Source: Eunapius fragilis (Eukaryota > Porifera > Demospongiae > Spongillida > Spongillidae). Taken from it: DNA of 64,000 nt. Within the stretch, counting starts at the first letter, position 1, and every line of letters starts with the position of its first letter. A model generated the notes under the pieces. The model searched no databases. It was not told the DNA's origin and was given only the letters and a program-made list of their open reading frames with translations. A program made the translations under genes and the position numbers. Shown piece by piece: positions 1 to 12,942 of this stretch. The stretch is from positions 6,217,738 through 6,281,737 of the forward strand of contig OY811986.1 of assembly GCA_963681505.1 (NCBI GenBank). Reading direction: 5' to 3'.

Positions 1-197
1 CTCTATATTCAGCTCATTGGTTTGGCTGTACGATGCAAATAGATTAGTGGTTCCCTCCCATACATTTCTATGCGAGAAAATTGGCTACATTCCCACCATG
101 GTGTTAAATTAACAAACTAGTGGAGTTGCGATCCTACTGCATGGAACGAGCGAGTAACTTGTTTTTTTTCTCAAAATAATGTCTCCTCTATAATCAG

Positions 198-1492
198 CTC
201 ATTGGTTTGGCTGTACCATGCAAATAGATCAGTGGTTCCCTCCCATACATTTCTATGAGAGATAAATGGCTATCTTCCCACGAATGATTTGATTTAACAA
301 CCTAGTGGACTTGCGATCCTTATTCTTGGAACGAACGAGTAAACTGTTTTATTTCTCTAAATAATGCCTCCTCAATATTCAGCTCATTGGTTTGGCTGTA
401 CCATGCAAATAGATTAGTGATTCCCACCCATACATTTCTATGGGAGAAAATTGGCTATGTTCCAACCAAGGTGTTAATTTAACAAACTAGTGGAGTTGCG
501 ATCTGTATTCATGGAATGAACGAGTAACCTGTTTCCTTTCTCTAAGTAATGCCTCCTCTATATTCATGTCATTGGTTTGGCTGTACCATGCAAATAGATT
601 AGTGGTTCCCTCCCTTACTTTTCTATGGGAGAAAAATGGCTCTCTTCCCACCAATGAGTTAATTTAACAACCTAGTGGACTTGCGATCCTTATTGTTGGA
701 ACGAACGAGTAACCTGTTTTCTTTCTCTAAATAATGCCTCCTCTATATTCAGCTCATTGGTTTGGCTGTACGATGCAAATAGATTAGTGGTTCCCTCCCA
801 TACATTTCTATGCGAGAAAATTGGCTACATTTCCACCATGGTGTTAAATTAACAAACTAGTGGAGTTGCGATCCTACTGCATGGAACGAACGAGTAACCT
901 GTTTTCTTTCTCAAAATAATGTCTCCTCTATAATCAGCTCATTGGTTTGGCTGTACCATGCAAATAGATTAGTGGTTCCCTCCCATACATTTCCATGAGA
1001 GATAAATGGCTATCTTCCCTCCAATGATTTGATTTAACAACCTAGTGGACATGCGATCCTTATTCTTGGAACGAACGAGTAACCTGTTTTATTTCTCTAA
1101 ATAATGCCTCGTCAATATTCAGCTCATTGGGTTGGCGGTACCATGCAAATAGATTAGTGGTTCCCTCCCATACATTTCTATGGGAGAAAATTGGCTATCT
1201 TCCCACCAAGGTGTTAATAAAACAAACTAGTGGAGTTGCGATCCTACTCCATGGAACGAACGAGTAACCTGTTTTCTTTTTCAAAATAATGTCTCCTCTA
1301 TAATCAGCTCATTGGTTTGGTTGCACCATGCAAATAGATTAGTGGTTCCCTCCCATACATTTCTATGGGAGAAAAATGGCTATCTTCCCACCAATGAGTT
1401 AATTTAACAAACTAGTGGAGTTGCGATCCTACTCTATGGAACGAACGAGTAACCTGTTTTCTTTCTCAAAATAATGTCTCCTCTATAATCAG
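198..1492 (+). repeat. A1 higher-order repeat, 7-mer (1295 bp), copy 1
   Basis: Seven consecutive, distinguishable 185-bp monomers that recur in the same order 1295 bp downstream. Markers in order are 'gatcagtgg', then 'agtgattcccaccc', then 'cttacttttc' with 'ggctctcttcc', then 'tgcgagaaaa', then 'tccatgagag', then 'gggttggcggtacc', then 'ggtttggttgcacc'. 'tgcgag' at 811 pairs with 2106, and 'cctcctcaatattc' at 367 pairs with 1662. The first monomer is less similar to its partner than the rest, so the left edge is approximate. Confidence 0.85.
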
Positions 1493-2787
1493 CTAATTAG
1501 TTTGGCTGTACCATGCAAATAGATCAGTGGTTCCCTCCCATACATTTCTATGAGAGATAAATGGCTATCTTCCCACCAATGATTTGATTTAACAACCTAG
1601 TGGACTTGAGATCCTTATTCTTGGAACGAACGAGTAACCTGTTTTATTTCTCTAAATAATGCCTCCTCAATATTCAGCTGATTGGTTTGGCTGTACCATG
1701 CAAATAGATTAGTGATTCCCACCCATACATTTCTATGGGAGAAAATTGGCTATGTTCCAACCAAGGTGTTAATTTAACAAACTAGTGGAGTTGCGATCTG
1801 TATTCATGGAATGAACGAGTAACCTGTTTCCTTTCTCTAAGTAATGCCTCCTCTATATTCATGTCATTGGTTTGGCTGTACCATGCAAATAGATTAGTGG
1901 TTCCCTCCCTTACTTTTCTATGGGAGAAAAATGGCTCTCTTCCCACCAATGAGTTAATTTAACAACCTAGTGGACTTGCGATCCTTATTGTTGGAACGAA
2001 CGAGTAACCTGTTTTCTTTCTCTAAATAATGCCTCCTCTATATTCAGCTCATTGGTTTGGCTGTACGATGCAAATAGATTAGTGGTTCCCTCCCATACAT
2101 TTCTATGCGAGAAAATTGGCTACATTTCCACCATGGTGTTAAATTAACAAACTAGTGGAGTTGCGATCCTACTGCATGGAACGAACGAGTAACCTGTTTT
2201 CTTTCTCAAAATAATGTCTCCTCTATAATCAGCTCATTGGTTTGGCTGTACCATGCAAATAGATTAGTGGTTCCCTCCCATACATTTCCATGAGAGATAA
2301 ATGGCTATCTTCCCTCCAATGATTTGATTTAACAACCTAGTGGACATGCGATCCTTATTCTTGGAACGAACGAGTAACCTGTTTTATTTCTCTAAATAAT
2401 GCCTCGTCAATATTCAGCTCATTGGGTTGGCGGTACCATGCAAATAGATTAGTGGTTCCCTCCCATACATTTCTATGGGAGAAAATTGGCTATCTTCCCA
2501 CCAAGGTGTTAATAAAACAAACTAGTGGAGTTGCGATCCTACTCCATGGAACGAACGAGTAACCTGTTTTCTTTTTCAAAATAATGTCTCCTCTATAATC
2601 AGCTCATTGGTTTGGTTGCACCATGCAAATAGATTAGTGGTTCCCTCCCATACATTTCTATGGGAGAAAAATGGCTATCTTCCCACCAATGAGTTAATTT
2701 AACAAACTAGTGGAGTTGCGATCCTACTCTATGGAACGAACGAGTAACCTGTTTTCTTTCTCAAAATAATGTCTCCTCTATAATCAG
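1493..2787 (+). repeat. A1 higher-order repeat, 7-mer (1295 bp), copy 2
   Basis: Nearly identical tandem copy of the preceding 7-mer with the same private variants in the same order ('agtgattcccaccc', 'tgcgagaaaa' at 2106, 'gggttggcggtacc', 'ggtttggttgcacc', 'ctaattagtttgg'). The order breaks after about 2972, where a monomer with 'gtgttaatataac' follows. Confidence 0.85.
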
Positions 2788-4452
2788 CTAATTAGTTTGG
2801 CTGTACCATGCAAATAGATCAGTGGTTCCCTCCCATACATTTCTATGAGAGATAAATGGCTATCTTCCCACCAATGATTTGATTTAACAACCTAGTGGAC
2901 TTGCGATCCTTATTCTTGGAACGAACGAGTAACCTGTTTTATTTCTCTAAATAATGCCTCCTCAATATTCAGCTGATTGGTTTGGCTGTACCATGCAAAT
3001 AGATTAGTGGTTCCCTCCCATACATTTCTATGGGAGAAAATTGGCTATCTTCCCACCAAGGTGTTAATATAACAAACTAGTGGAGTTGCGATCCTACTGC
3101 ATGGAACGAACGAGTAACCTGTTTTCTTTCTCAAAATAATGTCTCCTCAATAATCAGCTCATTGGTTTGGCTGTACCATGCAAATAGATTAGTGGTTCCC
3201 TCCCATACATTTCTATGGGAGAAAATTGGCTACGTTCCAACCAAGGTTTTAATTTAACAAACTAGTGGAGTTGCGATCCGTATTGATGGAACGAACGAGT
3301 AACCTGTTTTCTATCTCAAAACACTGCCTCCTCTATCATCACCTCATTGGTTTGGCTGTACCATGCAAATAGATTAGTGGTTCCCTCCCATACATTTCTA
3401 TAGGAGTAATTTGGCTATCATCCCACAAAGGTGTTAATTTAACATCCAAGTGGAGTTGCAAATTTAATTCTTGAAACGAACGAGTAACCTGTTTTCTTTC
3501 TCAAAATAATGCCTCCTCTATATTCAGCTCATTGGTTTGGCTGTACCATGCAAATAGATTAGTGATTCCCACCCATACATTTTTATGGGAGAAAATTGGC
3601 TACCTTCCCACCAAGGTGTCAATATAACAAACTAGTGCAGTTGCGATCCTACTGCATGGAACGAACGAGTAACCTGTTTTCTTTCTCAAAATAATGTCTC
3701 CTCAATAATCAGTATATTGGTTTGGCTGTACCATGCAAATAGATTAGCGGTTCCCTCCCATACATTTCTATGAGTGAAAAATGGCTATCTTCCCACCAAT
3801 GATTTGATTTAACAACCTAGTGGACTTGCGATCCTTCTTCTTGGAACGAACGAGTAACCTGTTTTTTTTCTCTAAATAATGCCTCCTCAATATTCAGCTC
3901 ATTGGTTTGGCTGTACCATGCAAATAGATTAGTGGTTCCCTCCCATTCATTTCTATGGGAGAAAATTGGCTATCTTCCCACCAAGGTGATTATATAACAA
4001 ACTAGTGGAGTTGCGATCCTACTGCATGGAACGAACGAGTAACCTGTTTTCTTTCTCATAATATTGTCTCCTCTATAATCAGCTCATTGGTTTGGCTGTA
4101 CCATGCAAATAGATTAGTTGTTCCCTCCCATACATTTCTATGGGAGAAAATTGGCTACATTCCCACAAGGGTGTTAAATTAACAAACTAGTGGAGTTGCG
4201 ATCCTACTGCATGGAACGAACGAGTAACCTGTTTTCTTTCTAAAAATATTGTCTCCTCTATAATCAGCTCATTGGTTTGGCTGTACCATGCAAATAGATT
4301 AGTGGTTCCCTCCCATACATTTCTATGGGAGAAAAATGGCTATCTTCCCACCAATGAGTTAATACAACAACCTAGTGGACTTGCGATCCTTATTGTTGGA
4401 ACGAACGAGTAACCTGTTTTCTTTCTCTAAATAATGCCTCCTCTATATTCAG

Positions 4453-5560
4453 TTCATTGGTTCGGCTGTACCATGCAAATAGATTAGTGGTTCCCTCCCA
4501 TACATTTCTATGGGAGAAAATTGGCTATGTTCCAACCAAGGTGTTAATTTAACAAACTAGTGGAGTTGCGATCTGTATTCATGGAATGAACGAGTAACCT
4601 GTTTCCTTTCTCTAAGTAATGCCTCCTCTATATTCATGTCATTGGTTTGGCTGTACCATGCAAATAGATTAGTGGTTCCCTCCCTTACTTTTCTATGGGA
4701 GAAAAATGGCTCTCTTCCCACCAATGAGTTAATTTAACAACCTAGTGGACTTGCGATCCTCATTGTTGGAACGAACGAGTAACCTGTTTTCTTTCTCTAA
4801 ATAATGCCTCCTCTATATTCAGCTCATTGGTTTGGCTGTACGATGCAAATAGATTAGTGGTTCCCTCCCATACATTTCTATGCGAGAAAATTGGCTACAT
4901 TTCCACCATGGTGTTAAATTAACAAATTAGTGGAGTTGCGATCCTACTGCATGGAACGAACGAGTAACCTGTTTTCTTTCTCAAAATAATGTCTCCTCTA
5001 TAATCAGCTCATTGGTTTGGCTGTACCATGCAAATAGATTAGTGGTTCCCTCCCATACATTTCCATGAGAGATAAATGGCTATCTTCCCTCCAACGATTT
5101 GATTTAACAACCTAGTGGACATGCGATCCTTATTCTTGGAACGAACGAGTAACCTGTTTTATTTCTCTAAATAATGCCTCGTCAATATTCAGCTCATTGG
5201 GTTGGCTGTACCATGCAAATAGATTAGTGGTTCCCTCCCATACATTTCTATGGGAGAAAAATGGCTATCTTCCCACCAATGAGTTAATTTAACAAACTAG
5301 TGGAGTTGCGATTCTACTCCATGGAACGAACGAGTAACCTGTTTTCTTTCTCAAAATAATGTCTCCTCTATAATCAGCTCATTGGTTTGGTTGCACCATG
5401 CAAATAGATTAGTGGTTCCCTCCCATACATTTCTATGGGAGAAAAATGGCTATCTTCCCACCAATGAGTTAATTTAACAAACTAGTGGAGTTGCGATCTG
5501 TTTTCATGGAACGAACGAGTAACCTGTTTCCTTTCTCTTAATAATGCCTCCTCTATATTC
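4453..5560 (+). repeat. A1 partial higher-order repeat, about 6 monomers
   Basis: Begins with the 'ttcattggttcggctg' monomer, followed by the 'cttacttttc', 'tgcgagaaaa' (4881), 'tccatgagag', 'cattgggttgg' and 'ggttgcacc' types. It matches 6672 onward at an offset of 2219 bp, which is 12 monomers less 1 bp. The missing base lies in the 184-bp monomer that begins just after this block. Confidence 0.75.
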
Positions 5561-6671
5561 AGGTCATAGTTTGGCTGTACCATGCAAATAGATTAGTGGT
5601 TCCCTCCCATACATTTCTATGAGAGAAATATGGCTATCTTCCCACCAATGAGTTAATCCAACAACCTAGTGGACTTGCGATCCTTATTGTAGGAATGAAC
5701 GAGTAACCTGTTTCCTTTCTCTTAATAATGGCTCCTCTATATTCAGTTCATTGGTTTGGCTGTACCATGCAAATAGATTAGTGGTTCCCTCCCATAGATT
5801 TCTATGGGAGAAAATTTGCTATGTTCGAACCAAGGTGTTAATTTAACAAACTAGTGGAATTGCGATCTGGATTCATGGAACGAACGAGTAACCTGTTTCC
5901 TTTCTCTCAATAATGCCTCCTCTATATTCAGTTCATTGGTTCGGCTGTACCATGCAAATAGATTAGTGGTTCCCTCCCATACATTTCTATGGGAGAAAAT
6001 TGGCTATGTTCCAACCAAGGTGTTAATTTAACAAACTAGTGGAGTTGCGATCTGTATTCATGGAACGAACGAGTAACCTGTTTCCTTTCTCTAAATAATG
6101 CCTCCTCTATACTCATGTCATTGGTTTGGCTGTACCATGCAAAGAGATTAGTGGTTCCCTCCCATACTTTTCTATGAGAGATAAAAGGCTATCTTCCCAC
6201 CAATGATTTGATTTAACAACCTAGTGGACTTGCGATCCTTATTCTTGGAACGAACGAGTAACCTGTTTTATTTCTCTAAATAATGCCTCCTCAATATTCA
6301 GCTCATTGGTTTGGCTGTACCATGCAAATAGATTAGTGGTTCCCTCCCATTCATTTCTATGGGAGAAAATTGGCTATCTTCCCACCAAGGTGTTTATATA
6401 ACAAACTAGTGGAGTTGCGATCCTACTGCATGGAACGAACGAGTAACCTGTTCTCTTTCTCAAAATATTGTCTCCTCTATAATCAGCTCATTGGTTTGGC
6501 TGTACCATGCAAATAGATTAGTTGTTCCCTCCCATACGTTTCTATAGGAGAAAAATGGCTATCTTCCCACCAATGAGTTAATACAACAACCTAGTGGACT
6601 TGCGATCCTTATTGTTGGAACGAACGAGTAACCTGTTTTCTTTCTCTAAATAATGCCTCCTCTATATTCAG

Positions 6672-7966
6672 TTCATTGGTTCGGCTGTACCATGCAAATA
6701 GATTAGTGGTTCCCTCCCATACATTTCTATGGGAGAAAATTGGCTATGTTCCAACCAAGGTGTTAATTTAACAAACTAGTGGAGTTGCGATCTGTATTCA
6801 TGGAATGAACGAGTAACCTGTTTCCTTTCTCTAAGTAATGCCTCCTCTATATTCATGTCATTGGTTTGGCTGTACCATGCAAATAGATTAGTGGTTCCCT
6901 CCCTTACTTTTCTATGGGAGAAAAATGGCTCTCTTCCCACCAATGAGTTAATTTAACAACCTAGTGGACTTGCGATCCTTATTGTTGGAACGAACGAGTA
7001 ACCTGTTTTCTTTCTCTAAATAATGCCTCCTCTATATTCAGCTCATTGGTTTGGCTGTACGATGCAAATAGATTAGTGGTTCCCTCCCATACATTTCTAT
7101 GCGAGAAAATTGGCTACATTTCCACCATGGTGTTAAATTAACAAACTAGTGGAGTTGCGATCCTACTGCATGGAACGAACGAGTAACCTGTTTTCTTTCT
7201 CAAAATAATGTCTCCTCTATAATCAGCTCATTGGTTTGGCTGTACCATGCAAATAGATTAGTGGTTCCCTCCCATACATTTCCATGAGAGATAAATGGCT
7301 ATCTTCCCTCCAATGATTTGATTTAACAACCTAGTGGACATGCGATCCTTATTCTTGGAACGAACGAGTAACCTGTTTTATTTCTCTAAATAATGCCTCG
7401 TCAATATTCAGCTCATTGGGTTGGCGGTACCATGCAAATAGATTAGTGGTTCCCTCCCATACATTTCTATGGGAGAAAATTGGCTATCTTCCCACCAAGG
7501 TGTTAATAAAACAAACTAGTGGAGTTGCGATCCTACTCCATGGAACGAACGAGTAACCTGTTTTCTTTCTCAAAATAATGTCTCCTCTATAATCAGCTCA
7601 TTGGTTTGGTTGCACCATGCAAATAGATTAGTGGTTCCCTCCCATACATTTCTATGGGAGAAAAATGGCTATCTTCCCACCAATGAGTTAATTTAACAAA
7701 CTAGTGGAGTTGCGATCCTACTCTATGGAACGAACGAGTAACCTGTTTTCTTTCTCAAAATAATGTCTCCTCTATAATCAGCTAATTAGTTTGGCTGTAC
7801 CATGCAAATAGATCAGTGGTTCCCTCCCATACATTTCTATGAGAGATAAATGGCTATCTTCCCACCAATGATTTGATTTAACAACCTAGTGGACTTGCGA
7901 TCCTTATTCTTGGAACGAACGAGTAACCTGTTTTATTTCTCTAAATAATGCCTCCTCAATATTCAG
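6672..7966 (+). repeat. A1 higher-order repeat, 7-mer, dispersed third copy
   Basis: Repeats the same seven monomer types as 1678-2972, shifted by 4994 bp (27 monomers less 1 bp). 'tgcgag' lies at 7100, and 'ggcggtacc', 'ggttgcacc' and 'ctaattagtttgg' follow in order. The first monomer here begins 'ttcattggttcgg' instead of 'gattggtttgg'. Match to the earlier copies continues for about one further monomer (to about 8150). Confidence 0.8.
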
Positions 7967-8689
7967 CTGATTGGTTTGGCTGTACCATGCAAATAGATTA
8001 GTGGTTCCCTCCCATACATTTCTATGGGAGAAAATTGGCTATCTTCCCACCAAGGTGTTAATATAACAAACTAGTGGAGTTGCGATCCTACTGCATGGAA
8101 CGAACGAGTAACCTGTTTTCTTTCTCAAAATAATGTCTCCTCTATAATCAGCTCATTGGTTTGGCTGTACCATGCAAATAGATTAGTGGTTCCCTCCCAT
8201 ACATTTCCATGAGAGATAAATGGCTATCATCCCTCCAATGATTTGATTTAACAACCTAGTGGACATGCGATCCTTATTCTTGGAACGAACGAGTAACCTG
8301 TTTTATTTCTCTAAATAATGCCTCGTCAATATTCAGCTCATTTGGTTGGCTGTACCATGCAAATAGATTAGTGGTTCCCTCCCATACATTTCTATGGGAG
8401 AAAATTGGCTATCTTCCCACCAAGGTGTTAATAAAACAAACTAGTGGAGTTGCGATCCTACTCCATGGAACGAACGAGTAACCTGTTTTCTTTCTCAAAG
8501 TAATGTCTCCTCTATAATCAGCTCATTGGTTTGGTTGCACCGTGCAAATAGATTAGTGGTTCCCTCCCATACATTTCTATGGGAGAAAAATGGCTATCTT
8601 CCCACCAATGAGTTAATTTAACAAACTAGTGGAGTTGCGATCTGTTTTCATGGAACGAACGAGTAACCTGTTTTCTTTCTCAAAATAAT

Positions 8690-11600
8690 GTCTCCTCTAT
8701 AATCAGCTCATTGGTTTGGCTGTACCATGCAAATAGATTAGTGGTTCCCTCCCATACATTTCCATGAGAGATAAATGGCTATCTTCCCTCCAACGATTTG
8801 ATTTAACAACCTAGTGGACATGCGATCCTTATTCTTGGAACTAACGAGTAACCTGTTTTATTTCTCTAAATAATGCCTCGTCAATATTCAGCTCATTGGG
8901 TTGGCTGTACCATGCAAATAGATTAGTGGTTCCCTCCCATACATTTCTATGGGAGAAAAATGGCTATCTTCCCACCAATGAGTTAATTTAACAAACTAGT
9001 GGAGTTGCGATCTGTTTTCATGGAACGAACGAGTAACCTGTTTCCTTTCTCTTAATAATGCCTCCTCTATATTCAGGTCATAGTTTGGCTGTACCATGCA
9101 AATAGATTAGTGGTTCCCTCCCATACATTTCTATGAGAGAAATATGGCTATCTTCCCACCAATGAGTTAATCCAACAACCTAGTGGACTTGCGATCCTTA
9201 TTGTAGGAATGAACGAGTAACCTGTTTCCTTTCTCTTAATAATGGCTCCTCTATATTCAGTTCATTGGTTTGGCTGTACCATGCAAATAGATTAGTGGTT
9301 CCCTCCCATAGATTTCTATGGGAGAAAATTTGCTATGTTCGAACCAAGGTGTTAATTTAACAAACTAGTGGAATTGCGATCTGGATTCATGGAACGAACG
9401 AGTAACCTGTTTCCTTTCTCTCAATAATGCCTCCTCTATATTCAGTTCATTGGTTCGGCTGTACCATGCAAATAGATTAGTGGTTCCCTCCCATACATTT
9501 CTATGGGAGAAAATTGGCTATGTTCCAACCAAGGTGTTAATTTAACAAACTAGTGGAGTTGCGATCTGTATTCATGGATCGAACGAGTAACCTGTTTCCT
9601 TTCTCTAAATAATGCATCCTCTATACTCATGTCATTGGTTTGGCTGTACCATGCAAAGAGATTAGTGGTTCCCTCCCATACTTTTCTATGAGAGATAAAA
9701 GGCTATCTTCCCACCAATGATTTGATTTAACAACCTAGTGGACTTGCGATCCTTATTCTTGGAACGAACGAGTAACCTGTTTTATTTCTCTAAATAATGC
9801 CTCCTCAATATTCAGCTCATTGGTTTGGCTGTACCATGCAAATAGATTAGTGGTTCCCTCCCATACATTTCTATGGGAGAAAATTGGCTATCTTCCCACC
9901 AAGGTGTTAATATAACAAACTAGTGGAGTTGCGATCCTACTGCATGGAACGAACGAGTAACCTGTTTTCTTTCTCAAAATAATGTCTCCTCAATAATCAG
10001 CTCATTGGTTTGGCTGTACCATGCAAATAGATTAGTGGTTCCCTCCCATACACTTCTATGGGAGAAAATTGGCTATGTTCCAACCAAGGTGTTAATTTAA
10101 CAAACTAGTGGAGTTGCGATCTGTATTCATGGAATGAACGAGTAACCTGTTTCCTTTCTCTAAGTAATGCCTCCTCTATATTCATGTCATTGGTTTGGCT
10201 GTACCATGCAAATAGATTAGTGGTTCCCTCCCTTACTTTTCTATGGGAGAAAAATGGCTCTCTTCCCACCAATGAGTTAATTTAACAACCTAGTGGACTT
10301 GCGATCCTTATTGTTGGAACGAACGAGTAACCTGTTTTCTTTCTCTAAATAATGCCTCCTCTATATTCAGCTCATTGGTTTGGCTGTACGATGCAAATAG
10401 ATTAGTGGTTCCCTCCCATACATTTCTATGCGAGAAAATTGGCTACATTTCCACCACGGTGTTAAATTAACAAACTAGTGGAGTTGCGATCCTACTGCAT
10501 GGAACGAACGAGTAACCTGTTTTCTTTCTCAAAATAATGTCTCCTCTATAATCAGCTCTTTGGTTTGGCTGTACCATGCAAATAGATTAGTGGTTCCCTC
10601 CCATACATTTCCATGATAGATAAATGGCTATCTTCCCTCCAACGATTTGATTTAACAACCTAGTGGACATGCGATCCTTATTCTTGGAACGAACGAGTAA
10701 CCTGTTTTATTTCTCTAAATAATGCCTCGTCAATATTCAGATCATTGGGTTGGCTGTACCATGCAAATAGATTAGTGGTTCCCTCCCATACATTTCTATG
10801 GGAGAAAAATGGCTATCTTCCCACCAATGAGTTAATTTAACAAACTAGTGGAGTTGCGATTCTACTCCATGGAACGAACGAGTAACCTGTTTTCTTTCTC
10901 AAAATAATGTCTCCTCTATAATCAGCTCATTGGTTTGGTTGCACCATGCAAATAGATTAGTGGTTCCCTCCCATACATTTCTATGGGAGAAAAATGGCTA
11001 TCTTCCCACCAATGAGTTAATTTAACATACTAGTGGAGTTGCGATCTGTTTTCATGGAACGAACGAGTAACCTGTTTCCTTTCTCTTAATAATGCCTCCT
11101 CTATATTCAGGTCATAGTTTGGCTGTACCATGCAAATAGATTAGTGGTTCCCTCCCATACATTTCTATGAGAGAAATATGGCTATCTTCCCACCAATGAG
11201 TTAATCCAACAACCTATTGGACTTGCGATCCTTATTGTAGGAATGAACGAGTAACCTGTTTCCTTTCTCTTAATAATGGCTCCTCTATATTCAGTTCATT
11301 GGTTTGGCTGTACCATGCAAATAGATTAGTGGTTCCCTCCCATAGATTTCTATGGGAGAAAATTTGCTATGTTCGAACCAAGGTGTTAATTTAACAAACT
11401 AGTGGAATTGCGATCTGGATTCATGGAACGAACGAGTAACCTGTTTCCTTTCTCTCAATAATGCCTCCTCTATATTCAGTTCATTGGTTCGGCTGTACCA
11501 TGCAAATAGATTAGTGGTTCCCTCCCATACATTTCTATGGGAGAAAATTGGCTATGTTCCAACCAAGGTGTTAATTTAACAAACTAGTGGAGTTGCGATC

Positions 11601-12942
11601 TGTATTCATGGATCGAACGAGTAACCTGTTTCCTTTCTCTAAATAATGCCTCCTCTATACTCATGTCATTGGTTTGGCTGTACCATGCAAAGAGATTAGT
11701 GGTTCCCTCCCATACTTTTCTATGAGAGATAAAAGGCTATCTTCCCACCAATGATTTGATTTAACAACCTAGTGGACTTGCGATCCTTATTCTTGGAACG
11801 AACGAGTAACCTGTTTTATTTCTCTAAATAATGCCTCCTCAATATTCAGCTCATTGGTTTGGCTGTACCATGCAAATAGATAAGTGGTTCCCTCCCATAC
11901 ATTTCTATGGGAGAAAAATGGCTATCTTCCCACCAATGAGTTAATCCAACAACCTAGTGGACTTGCGATCCTTATTGTAGGAACGAACGAGTAACCTATT
12001 TTCTTTCTCTAAATAATGCCTCCTCTATATTCAGTTCATTGGTTTGGCTGTACCATGCAAATAGATCAGTGGTTCCCTCCCATAGATTTCTATGGGAGAA
12101 AATTGGCTATGTTCCAACAAAGGTGTTAATTTAACAAACTAGTGGAATTGCGATCTGGATTCATGGAACGAACGAGTAACCTGTTTCCTTTCTCTAAATA
12201 ATGCCTCCTCTATATTCAGTTCATTGGTTCGGCTGTACCATGCAAATAGATTAGTGGTTCCCTCCCATACATTTCTATGGGAGAAAATTGGCTACATTCC
12301 CACAAGGGTGTTAAATTAACAAACTAGTGGAGTTGCGATCCTACTGCATGGAACGAACGAGTAACCTGTTTTCTTTCTAAAAATATTGTCTCCTCTATAA
12401 TCAGCTCATTGGTTTGGCTGTACCATGCAAATAGATTAGTGGTTCCCTCCCATACATTTCTATGGGAGAAAATTGGCTACGTTCCAACCAAGGTTTTAAT
12501 TTAACAAACTAGTGGAGTTGCGATCCGTATTGATGGAACGAACGAGTAACCTGTTTTCTATCTCAAAACACTGCCTCCTCTATCATCAATTCATTGGTTT
12601 GGCTGTACCATGCAAATAGATTAGTGGTTACCTCCCATACATTTCTATAGGAGAAATTTGGCTATCATCCCACCAAGGTGTTAACTTAACATCCAAGTGG
12701 AGTTGCAATTTTAATTCTTGGAACGAACGAATAACCTGTTTTCTTTCTCAAAATAATGCCTCCTCTATATTCAGCTCATTGGTTTGGCTGTACCGTGCAA
12801 ATAGATTAGTGGTTCCCTCCCATACATTTCTATGCGAGAAAATTGGCTACATTTCCACCATGGTGTTAAATTAACAAACTAGTGGAGTTGCGATCCTACT
12901 GCATGGAACGAACGAGTAACCTGTTTTCTTTCTCAAAATAAT
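8690..12942 (+). repeat. A1 segmental duplication (4253 bp), copy 1
   Basis: About 23 monomers repeated in tandem with an offset of exactly 4253 bp (23 x 185 less 2). Paired landmarks are 'aggtcatagtttgg' 9075/13328, 'catggatcgaacg' 9574/13827, 'cacttctatggg' 10051/14304, 'cagctctttgg' 10553/14806 and 'cagatcattggg' 10738/14991. After about 11870 the offset becomes 4438 bp, because copy 2 carries one more monomer. Inside the block are alternating 11-mer (2034 bp) and 12-mer (2219 bp) units. Confidence 0.85.
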
